Source: Stentor roeselii (Eukaryota; Ciliophora; Heterotrichea; Heterotrichida; Stentoridae). From it: a stretch of 64,000 nt of DNA. The position numbers and the translations under genes were made by a program. Below the pieces are notes generated by a model. The model saw only the letters and a list, made by a program, of their open reading frames with translations, searched no databases and had not been told where the DNA came from. The stretch lies in contig RSEH01000065.1 in NCBI GenBank assembly GCA_006503475.1, positions 114,194-178,193 of the forward strand, read 5' to 3'. Positions 9,075-17,403 of this stretch are shown in pieces (positions within the stretch are counted from its first letter, which is position 1; each line of letters starts with the position of its first letter).

Positions 9075-10373
9075 TTATTTGCAGTAATCATGAAACCCGA
9101 AATCAACATCGTCTCGACTGGCAGAGTCATAAATACCGTAAACTAGAGATACGATTCCGGATAAGACTTGAAATACGCCAAGGGTCAGAGTGATCAAGGA
9201 GCTTCTTTTATACTTCTCTACAAAGCTTTTAATACCAAAAACTCCTAAAGCTGAGCCTAGCAAAGAAAATACGAGAGTCCAAAGTCCATAGTCTAGTCTT
9301 ATCTTCCCTGCAATCATGAATTGCAATGCTGAAACAGTTGATGTAAAAACAATCATAAATGAAGTAGTCGCTGTCATCACCTCCGGCCGTACATTGTAAG
9401 TCATAAGCGTAGGAGATAAGATTAAAGCCCCACCCACACCAACTATTGCTCCTAAAAATCCGGCTAGGAACCCTGCAACATTAAGCTTAAAACAAGGCTT
9501 TATCTCCCATCTTATATCTCCAGAGTCGAAGTTATATCCTGCAGCTACTTTCTTCTTATATTTTGATATAATTGTCTTAGAACAGAATACAGACAAAATT
9601 CCTAGAAAAATAAGCAGCACTGAAGTTAGTAGCCAATATTCTAAAGAGCAGAACTCAATATTAAAAACAGATTTAAACTTCGAACTTCCTCTACTCAATG
9701 AAGCTAAAATGATAATAACCCAAACCACCAAAATCCAAATCAAAGAGTCCCTGGGAAACAATCGTTTTTCTTGATCAAGTATAATTTGCAGATCTTGACT
9801 AACTGGTTGAGATTCAGTACTAACAATAATCTTCTCATCAAACACTCGAAGACTCTCTTTCTTAAAAATTTTAATTCCTGACTTGAATGTTTTGATTGAT
9901 AGAAAAGCCAATAAAAATACAAGTGACAAAGTGATGATCCAATAAGGAAGGACAATATTCATGATTACTCCTGTCGTTGTTCCAATCATTAGAGGGCTGA
10001 TAACAACAGCATTGACATCGAATTCGATTTGTGGCTTGTTATGAGCAGGATGCTTGAGGAATAGTTTGATTAAAGAAGGCATCACTGAAGCTCCAACAAT
10101 AGTAAAATGACTCAAAGCTACTGCATTGCTAGAGTTATAAAAGAATAAAGTGATGTAAATCACTACATATAAAGCTCCGCCTCCTACACCTGAAGCTCCT
10201 GCCAATCCACTTGAAAAAAAAACCAAACAGGTTCCGAGGATCTCGTAACCTGTTAATGGGAATAAAGGCTTTTGGACGCATTCATTGTTTCTGCAAATTT
10301 TTCCTGATGAGCAGTCGTTGTCGGATGTGCATGCGGATGCACAAAGAAAAAGAAAAAACAATGGAGCAATCAT
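9075..10373 (-). CDS. TauE/SafE-family anion transporter
   Basis: 432 residues with a signal peptide, a short Cys-rich luminal segment (CTSDNDCSSGKICRNNEC) and about eight to nine membrane segments. The duplicated family motif is visible twice: SSGLAGASGVGGGALYV near residue 53 and LAGFLGAIVGVGGALILSP near 305. The family moves sulfite, sulfoacetate or related organic anions in bacteria and is widespread in ciliates and plants. A central cytosolic loop (residues about 165-205) separates the two halves. Substrate unknown. The gene sits 74 bp from the end of the voltage-sensor gene on the same strand. Confidence 0.85.
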   Translation of the reverse strand: MIAPLFFLFLCASACTSDNDCSSGKICRNNECVQKPLFPLTGYEILGTCLVFFSSGLAGASGVGGGALYVVIYITLFFYNSSNAVALSHFTIVGASVMPSLIKLFLKHPAHNKPQIEFDVNAVVISPLMIGTTTGVIMNIVLPYWIITLSLVFLLAFLSIKTFKSGIKIFKKESLRVFDEKIIVSTESQPVSQDLQIILDQEKRLFPRDSLIWILVVWVIIILASLSRGSSKFKSVFNIEFCSLEYWLLTSVLLIFLGILSVFCSKTIISKYKKKVAAGYNFDSGDIRWEIKPCFKLNVAGFLAGFLGAIVGVGGALILSPTLMTYNVRPEVMTATTSFMIVFTSTVSALQFMIAGKIRLDYGLWTLVFSLLGSALGVFGIKSFVEKYKRSSLITLTLGVFQVLSGIVSLVYGIYDSASRDDVDFGFHDYCK

Positions 10374-10493
10374 TTTATACTATTAGATATGAAAAAAAAG
10401 GGATAATTCTAGTGTATTTTCTAAGTGAGTATTAAATAACTTCAACAAAAAATGTTTGTATCCTTAACAATTAACATAATTAATTCACTCCTT

Positions 10494-11435
10494 CTATTCA
10501 TTAATCCACTCTACCCTTTTCCCCTTATTCCACCTTCCCTTCTTCTGTGAATTTCCAATCCTCGTAACTCCAACTCCATGTTTTTTTCCATTAAGCCAGT
10601 TACCCTGAAAGACTTTTCCATTTCCCTTAACAAGAGTTCCCAGTCCATTTTTTTTATCACATTTATACATGCCTTCATAGACCCTTCCATCAGGCCAAGT
10701 GAATTTTCCATTTCCATGCATTTTATTTTCAAGCCAATCTCCAGTATAGCTTCTTCCATCACTCCAAACATAAAGTCCTTTTCCTTCAATGTTATTTTTG
10801 CAGAACTCTCCAGTATAGCTGCTTCCATCAATCCATTTGAAGATTCCATGTCCATGTTTGCACCCGTCTTTAAATTCTCCTGAATATTCGGCTCCATCAG
10901 GCCACCTTTCAATGCCCATGCCGTGTTGTTTTTCATTTAACCATTGACCTTCGTATCTGGCTCCGGATTCACTTACTAAGAAACCCAACCCATTCACTTT
11001 ACCATTTTTGAATGTTCCTTGAAAGTACTCGCCGTTCGCGTATATCACACGGCAGAGACCTTCTAACTTTCCGTTTAGCCAGTGACCTTCAGCTAAACTA
11101 CCATCTTCGAAGGCCTGGACTCCTCTACCTTGCGGAAGAATCCCGTCAAATTCTCCTTGGTAAATTGAATTATCTGCTAGTTTCATGTTCTTCCACTTTA
11201 CCTCATCTCCAAAGTTAGAATACGGAAAAGGTGGTAATGAGTTCCACACACTTATTACTTTTTGAGAAATTGGAAGCAATGCAATATTTATCGCAAACGG
11301 TAAACAAGGCATATCGATTGTGTTTTCAAAAGGAACGGAAGGAGCTCTGGTTAATTTCGACTTTCCGATAGACTCAACTTCGACATGAGTCTCTGAACTT
11401 TGTTCACTCATACATTGACAGCTCAAATTTCCCAT
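10494..11435 (-). CDS. MORN-repeat protein with acylated N-terminus
   Basis: 313 residues. About eight MORN repeats (Y-x-G-x-W/F ... G-x-G) fill residues 85-300, for example SYTGEFCKNNIEGKGLYVW. The N-terminus MGNLSCQC fits N-myristoylation plus palmitoylation. MORN arrays bind membranes or scaffold cortical structures in alveolates. The 90-residue N-terminal part has no other domain. The start codon is preceded by an AATAAATG context, and the upstream tandem gene ends only 13 bp away. Confidence 0.88.
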   Translation of the reverse strand: MGNLSCQCMSEQSSETHVEVESIGKSKLTRAPSVPFENTIDMPCLPFAINIALLPISQKVISVWNSLPPFPYSNFGDEVKWKNMKLADNSIYQGEFDGILPQGRGVQAFEDGSLAEGHWLNGKLEGLCRVIYANGEYFQGTFKNGKVNGLGFLVSESGARYEGQWLNEKQHGMGIERWPDGAEYSGEFKDGCKHGHGIFKWIDGSSYTGEFCKNNIEGKGLYVWSDGRSYTGDWLENKMHGNGKFTWPDGRVYEGMYKCDKKNGLGTLVKGNGKVFQGNWLNGKKHGVGVTRIGNSQKKGRWNKGKRVEWINE

Positions 11436-11448
11436 TTATTCAAACTTA

Positions 11449-12027
11449 CTATCTTTTAAGCAAAGTGAGCAATCTAAAAGCGGCAGCTCCACCCATTCCA
11501 AAAAGTTCAGAATCCTTCTCATTGCTATTTCTGCTTGTAACCAACAACAAAAATCCAACAAGTACAGCAGGAACAGGGAAAATAACCAAATAAATAGTAT
11601 CCCAGGGTCTTTTCATGATAAAATAAGCTAAAACAGCAGCAACAGATGCTCTCTGAGAGTTAAAACTCGGCAAATTGCTCCTATACCTATTCGCCAAGTA
11701 ATAATTCCCAGCGAAATTAGATGCAGCTCCAGCAAAATAAAGAGTATAAAGTCCAGTCCCTCCGACCATCGACGCGACTTGTGTTCCAAAGAAATAAAGA
11801 GTCAAACAATTAAAAAAAACTTTAAATCCATCTCTTTCAGACACTGCTGAAGTGAAGATTGTGTAAAACTTCTTCTGTCTAATGGTATTTACCTCTGAAT
11901 TCACCGTATGTGAGAACATAAACGATGGGTTTATCATCCACCCAACATATCCGCCGATACTAAGCGAGATCAAAACTTTTGCAGGGTCTTCTATGTTGTT
12001 ATTGTTGAATAACCTCCTCCAGGACAT
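11449..12027 (-). CDS. Rhomboid-like membrane protein, probably inactive
   Basis: 192 residues with about five to six hydrophobic segments. Order and spacing suggest a rhomboid core: FNCLTLYFFGTQVASMVG corresponds to the N-L-x-x-F-G-x-x-x-E segment, RASVAAVLAY to the G-x-S-G serine loop, and GMGGAAAFRLL to the G-H-x-x-G histidine helix. The serine is kept (R-A-S-V), but the catalytic His appears replaced by Met and the first Gly by Arg. That favours a pseudoprotease or a derlin-like role. Its start codon lies 39 bp from the divergent metaxin gene. Confidence 0.55.
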   Translation of the reverse strand: MSWRRLFNNNNIEDPAKVLISLSIGGYVGWMINPSFMFSHTVNSEVNTIRQKKFYTIFTSAVSERDGFKVFFNCLTLYFFGTQVASMVGGTGLYTLYFAGAASNFAGNYYLANRYRSNLPSFNSQRASVAAVLAYFIMKRPWDTIYLVIFPVPAVLVGFLLLVTSRNSNEKDSELFGMGGAAAFRLLTLLKR

Positions 12028-12066
12028 TTATATTCTCGAAACAAGAGCTGAAGATGGTTTAATAAC
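12028..12066. promoter_or_regulatory. 39-bp bidirectional promoter region
   Basis: The only non-coding DNA between the start codons of the rhomboid-like and metaxin-like genes. On the minus strand it ends in TATAAATG at the start codon. Both promoters must fit here or reach into coding sequence. Confidence 0.5.
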
Positions 12067-13053
12067 ATGTCAGTCACTCTTTACAGACTTGACTCTCCAA
12101 GAGACCCGATCTCGATCATTGTGCAGGCCTGGATGGTCCTTGCTGAACATCAGGAATACCGAGAAGTCCCTTCTGGATACTCCTGGAATGCTGTAGGCGA
12201 CTTGCCAGTCCTTCAGTACAAACATCACCTCGTCCAAAAAAACAACATTTTACACTTTCTCAATGTTTTACTTAACTTCGACGAGGATTTAACTGAAAGT
12301 GAAAAAGCTGTCTCATTAAACTTGCAGCAAGTCTGTCAAGACTTCCTGGGACCTGCTGTCATGTTTTCTTTATGGGGAGAGGAAGAGACTTCTAAAGACT
12401 TCTGGACTCCTAAAAGCGGGTTCTGGGAAAAACTGGTCACTGGCCCAGTGCAAAAGGTTTTATTTTCATTGGAAAAAGGAAGAGTTTTAGAAGCTCTTAA
12501 TAAAGACTTCTCGATTGAATCTGCCTCAGGTGCTTTAAACAAATGCAAAATGGCGCATTTGAAGCTTAGTCATTTTTTAGGTGAAAAAAACTTCTTTTTC
12601 AGTGAAGCTGAAAGACCGGAACACCCCCGAGCAGCTGACTTGGTTGTTTATGGTTACTTGAAATACCAGCTGATCACTTTAAAGAACCATCCACAGGTGA
12701 CTGAATCTTTGGAAAGTCATGAAAATCTCTTGAAACTCATTCTACGTGTTGAAGACGCGATTCTTCTAAAGGCGAAAGCGAATCGTTACGACCTGAGCAA
12801 CTACGAGTTTATTAAATTTCCAATAAGCAGTTACAGTCCACAGGAGTTTTTCAGTCCAGTCATCTACCAGTCGTTGGACTCTTTGGACAATGAACTTTCA
12901 AGTCTCTTCCATCGATGTATCTGGGAACAGCCACCAGAGCGAGTGCATTCATCAACAAGTTCAGAAGCACAGATATTAAAAACCTCATCTCGAAGTTTCT
13001 ACATCACAAGTTCATTCGTCGCACTTTTCTTATTTTTCTATCTTAAAACTTAG
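12067..13053 (+). CDS. Metaxin-like mitochondrial outer-membrane protein
   Basis: 328 residues. The N-terminal thioredoxin-like part keeps the metaxin/SAM37 pattern (SPRDPISIIVQAWMVLAE then GDLPVLQYKHHLV). The C-terminal GST-like part has PRAADLVVYGYLKYQL near residue 190, matching the metaxin D-x-x-x-x-G-Y-L helix. A single hydrophobic tail (SFYITSSFVALFLFFYLKT) anchors it. Metaxins act with Sam50 in beta-barrel protein insertion. It converges on the TPR gene with 9 bp between stop codons. Confidence 0.75.
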   Translation: MSVTLYRLDSPRDPISIIVQAWMVLAEHQEYREVPSGYSWNAVGDLPVLQYKHHLVQKNNILHFLNVLLNFDEDLTESEKAVSLNLQQVCQDFLGPAVMFSLWGEEETSKDFWTPKSGFWEKLVTGPVQKVLFSLEKGRVLEALNKDFSIESASGALNKCKMAHLKLSHFLGEKNFFFSEAERPEHPRAADLVVYGYLKYQLITLKNHPQVTESLESHENLLKLILRVEDAILLKAKANRYDLSNYEFIKFPISSYSPQEFFSPVIYQSLDSLDNELSSLFHRCIWEQPPERVHSSTSSEAQILKTSSRSFYITSSFVALFLFFYLKT

Positions 13054-13062
13054 ATATTTATA

Positions 13063-16000
13063 TTAAAAGTTCAGTTCATCAAGGTCGTCCAAGATTTCAC
13101 TTAAAGAACTGTCAAAGTCTTCTGATTTTTTCCTCACCTGAGGACTGTGAATCATTATTTCTAAAGACTTGTATTTTCGAAGAGACTTTTCAGAAAAAAC
13201 ATCTGAATCTTCACTTTTTTCGATTGGGTCTTCTCCGATGGACTCACTTTCGATGTTTTGGATTTCGTCAGTGAATTGGATTGAACCTTTTACTCGATTT
13301 AACCAGGGAGTCTCGGGCTTTGATTTGATTAGACTCATCGTGAACAGTTTTAGGATTTCTGACTCGACGTTGAACTCGAAGTTGCAGAGACTTGGACGTG
13401 GGTAACCTAAAGATGGCTTTAGGAGAATTGGCTTGTTGTCGCCGATTGTTACTTTGAAACTTGAATACTTGCTGAGAAGAGATGATTCGCAGTCTAATGG
13501 AAGGACTTGTAGGTCAGGTTTTTCTTCGAGAAAGTTGCCCACAATATCCGGGTCATATTTAAATGCTTCAGTCAAGATAGACTTAGCTTCCCTATTCTGG
13601 TTCAGTGCATATTTCAGCATCCCAACCAACAACAGTACTTTCCCCCTATCATTTTCATCCAGATAATTACATATCTCCATAAGCTGCTGAAGTGCTTCTT
13701 CATATTTATTCTCAATCAAAAAGCAAAGAGCCAAGTTATAAATAAGTTCAGCATTATTTTTTTCCATAACCTGTTCCTTTTTCTTCTTCCTCACAATAAC
13801 AGAGCTGAACTCCGCCCTAGCCTTTTCAAGTTCACCCAAATACATAAAAACAGTCCCCTTCAGCCAATGAACATGAAAATTTTTACAAATATTTCCTTCA
13901 TTTTTATAGCTAAGAATCGCTTGCAACAGCGACAAGACCTTATTCCCCACAGCAGGTCCTTCAGCAGCTACAAGAAAAATGCTTAAAAGTTCACTATCAA
14001 AGCTGGTCTTAGGAGACTTGCACATCGCGTTAATCCCAGCAAGTTCCTTAACAGCCAAATCAATTTTCTCCTGCAAAACAAGGCACTTGACCTTCTGATT
14101 CAAAGACTCAGGTGAACAACTCGCAGAACACATAACTTCACAAGTTTTCATCGCTTCTTCAAGCGAGCCTGCGAGCATTAAAAAGTCAAGAGCTTGACTC
14201 TGAACCATAAAATCATTAGGACTAAGTTCAAGGGCTTTTAAAAAGTCACTTTGAGCCGATTCAAAGTCTTCAATTAAAAACAAGCTCCTTGCACGGAAAA
14301 GATGTCCAACAGCTGATTTTTCATCAAGTTGAATCACGATGCTGAAGTCTTGAATCGCTTCTTTAAACATCTTCAACCTTGCAGAGCACAGTCCTCGAGC
14401 CAAGAAGTGAGAAGCGACATTGTCCTCTGCTTTTTCGATGGCTTTTTCGAAGTCGTATACCGCGTCGATTGTTTTGCCGTTGTAGTAAAGGACGATTCCT
14501 CGGTAGAAGTAAAGGTCGCTGTCGGAGTCGCGGATTTTCACTGCTTGGTCTAAAAGGTCTTTGCTTTGAACGGCTGGGGACTTGCTTTGAACGGCTTGTT
14601 CGAAGAAAATAGCTGATTTGTACTCGAGTGGCTCGATGTTCTTTGGAAAGAGGTCAGCTGCTGATTGGATTAAGGATAAGGCTTGTGTTTGGTCTTTCGC
14701 TAGAATTGCTTGAGAGATTAAAAGATTGTAAAGAGAAGCATTGTCTAGTTCCTGAGCTTTTTGTGCAGCGAGTAAGTCCTTCACAGCCTTATCATGCATT
14801 TCTAAAGACGAGTAAGCATATCCACGATAAGCTAAACAATTTCCCATGTACTCTTGTATCAGTAAATGTTTTTTCTTGATAATCTTAGAAAGGGCAGCAA
14901 CACCTTCCTTGAAGTTCCTCCTGACAAGACATAAAATCGCATCAACATAAGACCTTAAAATTTTCTGTTCCTCAATTTCAACACCCAGTTCAACTGCTCT
15001 TTGAAAAGTAAAATGCGCTCCGTAAAAGTCCCTTTGTTTGATTTTAATAGCTCCCAAGTTATAAATCGCCGGGCCTGTCAATTTTTTACTTACGTCATAT
15101 TTGATCACCTGTTCCAAGGCCACTGCCGCGTCAATCAAGTTATGCTGACCTAGGAAACAAAAGGCTCTGTAATAATGAGCTTCTGCATTGTGAGACTCGC
15201 ATTCGACTAGTTTGTTGAAGTCTTCTAAGGAAGACTCGAAATCTTGCCTTTCGAAGAGAAGCTTGCCTCGCTTTAATAGAGCTGCTGAGTTACTCGCTGG
15301 GCATTTCAAAGCGTAATCAAGCATCTTCACCGCACCTGCCGTGTCCCCTGCGCCGATGAGTGCATCGGCTAGGCCGAGGTAACCGTTTCCTTCGTTGGGG
15401 GAGATGGAGAGGGCTTCGTAGAAGTCGCTCATTGCTTTGTCCCATTTTTGAAGCTGGTTGTAAAGAGTGCCTCGACTTATGAAGCCTTCAGTAAACTTTG
15501 GGAACTTTAGAAGACCTCTTGTTAGTTGTCGGATCGCTGTGTTGTAATCTTTGCCTTCGATGAAACAAGTCGCTATGTCGATGTAAACTGATTTTGAAAA
15601 GGATGGGTGGTCTTGAATTATTGTTAGAAGGTCTGGAATTGCTAGCTTGAATTCTTTCATTCCCATGAAACATTGAGCTTTTAGGTGTAAGCCTTTTATG
15701 TTTCCTGAGTCTTCTTTGAAGACTTTTTTTAAACTTTGCATTGCTTGGTCGAAGGCACCTGAGGAGACTTCTTTTGAGGCTTTTTCGAGGTTTTCGGCGA
15801 TCATTTCTTTTTTTAGTTTTACTTGTTTTGATTCTTCTAGTTCTCTTGGACCTGGATGGCCATTCGAGAACTTTGCTGATGAGTTGAGCATCATCCTCAT
15901 GGAAGTAACTTTACGGTGACAAGGGGTATTACTGCCTATTGAAAGGTTCCGGTTTCGGTCTTTAGTATTGCTCTCCGAGTATTTGAATATTTTGGAGGAC

Positions 16001-16152
16001 ACGTTGTAACAGGCGAAGGACTTGTTGATACGAGGAGAAGATTTCTTACGAGGAGAGGATGTCTGAACAGATTCTTTTTTGGCAGACTTTACTCTCGGCT
16101 TCTGTTTACGCGCATCTGGGTCAATGAAAGTGGAGGCTCCTAGTCTGGACAT
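13063..16152 (-). CDS. Large TPR-repeat protein
   Basis: 1029 residues. The first 110 are Lys/Ser/Arg-rich and disordered. Roughly residues 125-890 consist of tandem tetratricopeptide repeats, seen as repeated A/G-Y-x-x-A ... P helices such as KWDKAMSDFYEALSISPN and KMFKEAIQDFSIVIQLDE. The last 140 residues are acidic and Ser-rich. Large TPR proteins of this kind are common in ciliates and act as scaffolds, often at basal bodies or cilia. No catalytic domain is visible. One uninterrupted frame with a TAA stop. Confidence 0.85.
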   Translation of the reverse strand: MSRLGASTFIDPDARKQKPRVKSAKKESVQTSSPRKKSSPRINKSFACYNVSSKIFKYSESNTKDRNRNLSIGSNTPCHRKVTSMRMMLNSSAKFSNGHPGPRELEESKQVKLKKEMIAENLEKASKEVSSGAFDQAMQSLKKVFKEDSGNIKGLHLKAQCFMGMKEFKLAIPDLLTIIQDHPSFSKSVYIDIATCFIEGKDYNTAIRQLTRGLLKFPKFTEGFISRGTLYNQLQKWDKAMSDFYEALSISPNEGNGYLGLADALIGAGDTAGAVKMLDYALKCPASNSAALLKRGKLLFERQDFESSLEDFNKLVECESHNAEAHYYRAFCFLGQHNLIDAAVALEQVIKYDVSKKLTGPAIYNLGAIKIKQRDFYGAHFTFQRAVELGVEIEEQKILRSYVDAILCLVRRNFKEGVAALSKIIKKKHLLIQEYMGNCLAYRGYAYSSLEMHDKAVKDLLAAQKAQELDNASLYNLLISQAILAKDQTQALSLIQSAADLFPKNIEPLEYKSAIFFEQAVQSKSPAVQSKDLLDQAVKIRDSDSDLYFYRGIVLYYNGKTIDAVYDFEKAIEKAEDNVASHFLARGLCSARLKMFKEAIQDFSIVIQLDEKSAVGHLFRARSLFLIEDFESAQSDFLKALELSPNDFMVQSQALDFLMLAGSLEEAMKTCEVMCSASCSPESLNQKVKCLVLQEKIDLAVKELAGINAMCKSPKTSFDSELLSIFLVAAEGPAVGNKVLSLLQAILSYKNEGNICKNFHVHWLKGTVFMYLGELEKARAEFSSVIVRKKKKEQVMEKNNAELIYNLALCFLIENKYEEALQQLMEICNYLDENDRGKVLLLVGMLKYALNQNREAKSILTEAFKYDPDIVGNFLEEKPDLQVLPLDCESSLLSKYSSFKVTIGDNKPILLKPSLGYPRPSLCNFEFNVESEILKLFTMSLIKSKPETPWLNRVKGSIQFTDEIQNIESESIGEDPIEKSEDSDVFSEKSLRKYKSLEIMIHSPQVRKKSEDFDSSLSEILDDLDELNF

Positions 16153-16459
16153 TATTACGCGATTTAAATATGCAAGTGTATGAAACGATGATTTGAGAGG
16201 TGTTATCGAAGGGCTTTTACTTGAAGAAGGGTTGGTGGAATGAGTTGTATTAATGGAGCAGCTTTCAAATGTAAGGAGTTTTGGGATAAAAAGTTTTCTT
16301 TTGTTGATGATTTGAATAATAGAGAAAAAACTTGAATTTTTTAGGGTTTTAGAATTTTTTAGTTATTTTTATTAACTTTGAATATTTTTAGGTTATTTTA
16401 AGATTTTTTTTGATATTTGATGGATTTTTGAGAATAGTTTATTTGGATTCTTTAACTAT
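16153..16459. promoter_or_regulatory. Intergenic region upstream of TPR gene
   Basis: Between two tandem minus-strand genes. The plus strand is G/T-rich, so the coding strand is C/A-rich and G-poor, with several TTTTTAGG/TTATTTTAAG-like words resembling those in 34170-34270, upstream of another minus-strand gene. No gene seen. Confidence 0.35.
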
Positions 16460-16894
16460 CTAATATTCAGAACTTTCTGAACTTATATATGAAGAATGAG
16501 TCGTGTTTAGCAGGTCAAGGTCGGCTAAACTTACTTCTTCACTGTAGGTAGTGTCTATTGAATCGAGAACTCCCCTAACTGCTACCCTGTGGATTGCCTG
16601 GCATTGAATTGAGTCTTGTTCGTATAACTGGGTTCCTACTCGCGCTGGCTCTATCACTGCTCTGAAGTCATCTTTTGGCTGGTAAGAATGAATGCTTAAA
16701 TCAAATGATCTGATTTCTAAATTATTTAGCCTCATATCGGGAATCGCATAAGTATTGAAACCTACTTGACTGTTGAGAGAATGATGAACTGCAAATCGCT
16801 CTAGTTTTCCTATTCGGTAGATTGGGATGGTGCTTTTCGGTGTTAAAACCTTGAAAAACGCGTTTTTTACTGCTGTGAAAAATAATCTTTTCAT
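16460..16894 (-). CDS. Hypothetical protein
   Basis: 144 residues, no family recognised. The N-terminus is basic and hydrophobic (MKRLFFTAVKNAFFKVL), so a mitochondrial presequence is possible. The C-terminus is acidic and Ser-rich (SSYISSESSEY). The start codon follows TATATATAAATG, a strong example of the start context seen in this window. It lies 68 bp from the divergent HINT gene. Ends in TAG. Confidence 0.6.
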   Translation of the reverse strand: MKRLFFTAVKNAFFKVLTPKSTIPIYRIGKLERFAVHHSLNSQVGFNTYAIPDMRLNNLEIRSFDLSIHSYQPKDDFRAVIEPARVGTQLYEQDSIQCQAIHRVAVRGVLDSIDTTYSEEVSLADLDLLNTTHSSYISSESSEY

Positions 16895-16962
16895 TTATAT
16901 ATAGATTGTTATTTTAGAGCTGTATCTGCCATACCCATCAAATATTCCCATCAATTCTAAAA

Positions 16963-17394
16963 ATGTTGAAAAATCGTCTCTTGCATTCACTGATCCGGAA
17001 TTTTTCAGAAGTCCAAAATTCAAAATCAGCTAAAATCCCGACTCCAGACGAAGAAACCATCTTCGACAAGATAATCCGCGGAGAAATCCCAAGCCGAAAA
17101 GTATTCGAAGACGATCTAGTTCTTGCGTTCCATGATATCAACCCTAAAGCTCCAGTTCACATAATTCTGATTCCAAAACAGCGAAACAATCTTTTAAACC
17201 TTTCAACTTCGAACCCAAGCCATCAAAATCTTTTAGGTTACCTTTTGATAAAGGCAGCTGAAATCGCAAAGCAAGAACAACTCTCAGAGGGTTGGCGACT
17301 TGTTTCAAACGTTGGAGTTCATGGCTGCCAGTCAGTCTACCATCTGCACTTTCACATCCTGGGCGGCCGACAGCTTTCATGGTTTCCAGGGTAA
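16963..17394 (+). CDS. HIT-family nucleotide hydrolase, HINT type
   Basis: 143 residues. The histidine triad HLHFHIL lies near residue 129, preceded by GCQSVY and followed by the HINT-specific tail GGRQLSWFPG, the natural C-terminus of the family. PDEETIFDKIIRGEIPS near residue 27 matches the HINT N-terminal helix. A 20-residue Arg/Ser-rich extension before it looks like a mitochondrial presequence. HINT enzymes hydrolyse AMP-lysine and other phosphoramidates. The stop codon is followed after 9 bp by the ATG of the next plus-strand gene. Confidence 0.93.
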   Translation: MLKNRLLHSLIRNFSEVQNSKSAKIPTPDEETIFDKIIRGEIPSRKVFEDDLVLAFHDINPKAPVHIILIPKQRNNLLNLSTSNPSHQNLLGYLLIKAAEIAKQEQLSEGWRLVSNVGVHGCQSVYHLHFHILGGRQLSWFPG

Positions 17395-17403
17395 TAATAA
17401 ATA

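Noticed and set aside
9075-10373. Bacterial contamination or recent transfer for the TauE/SafE gene
   Set aside because: Composition, signal peptide, tight spacing and neighbours are like the rest; the family is common in ciliates.
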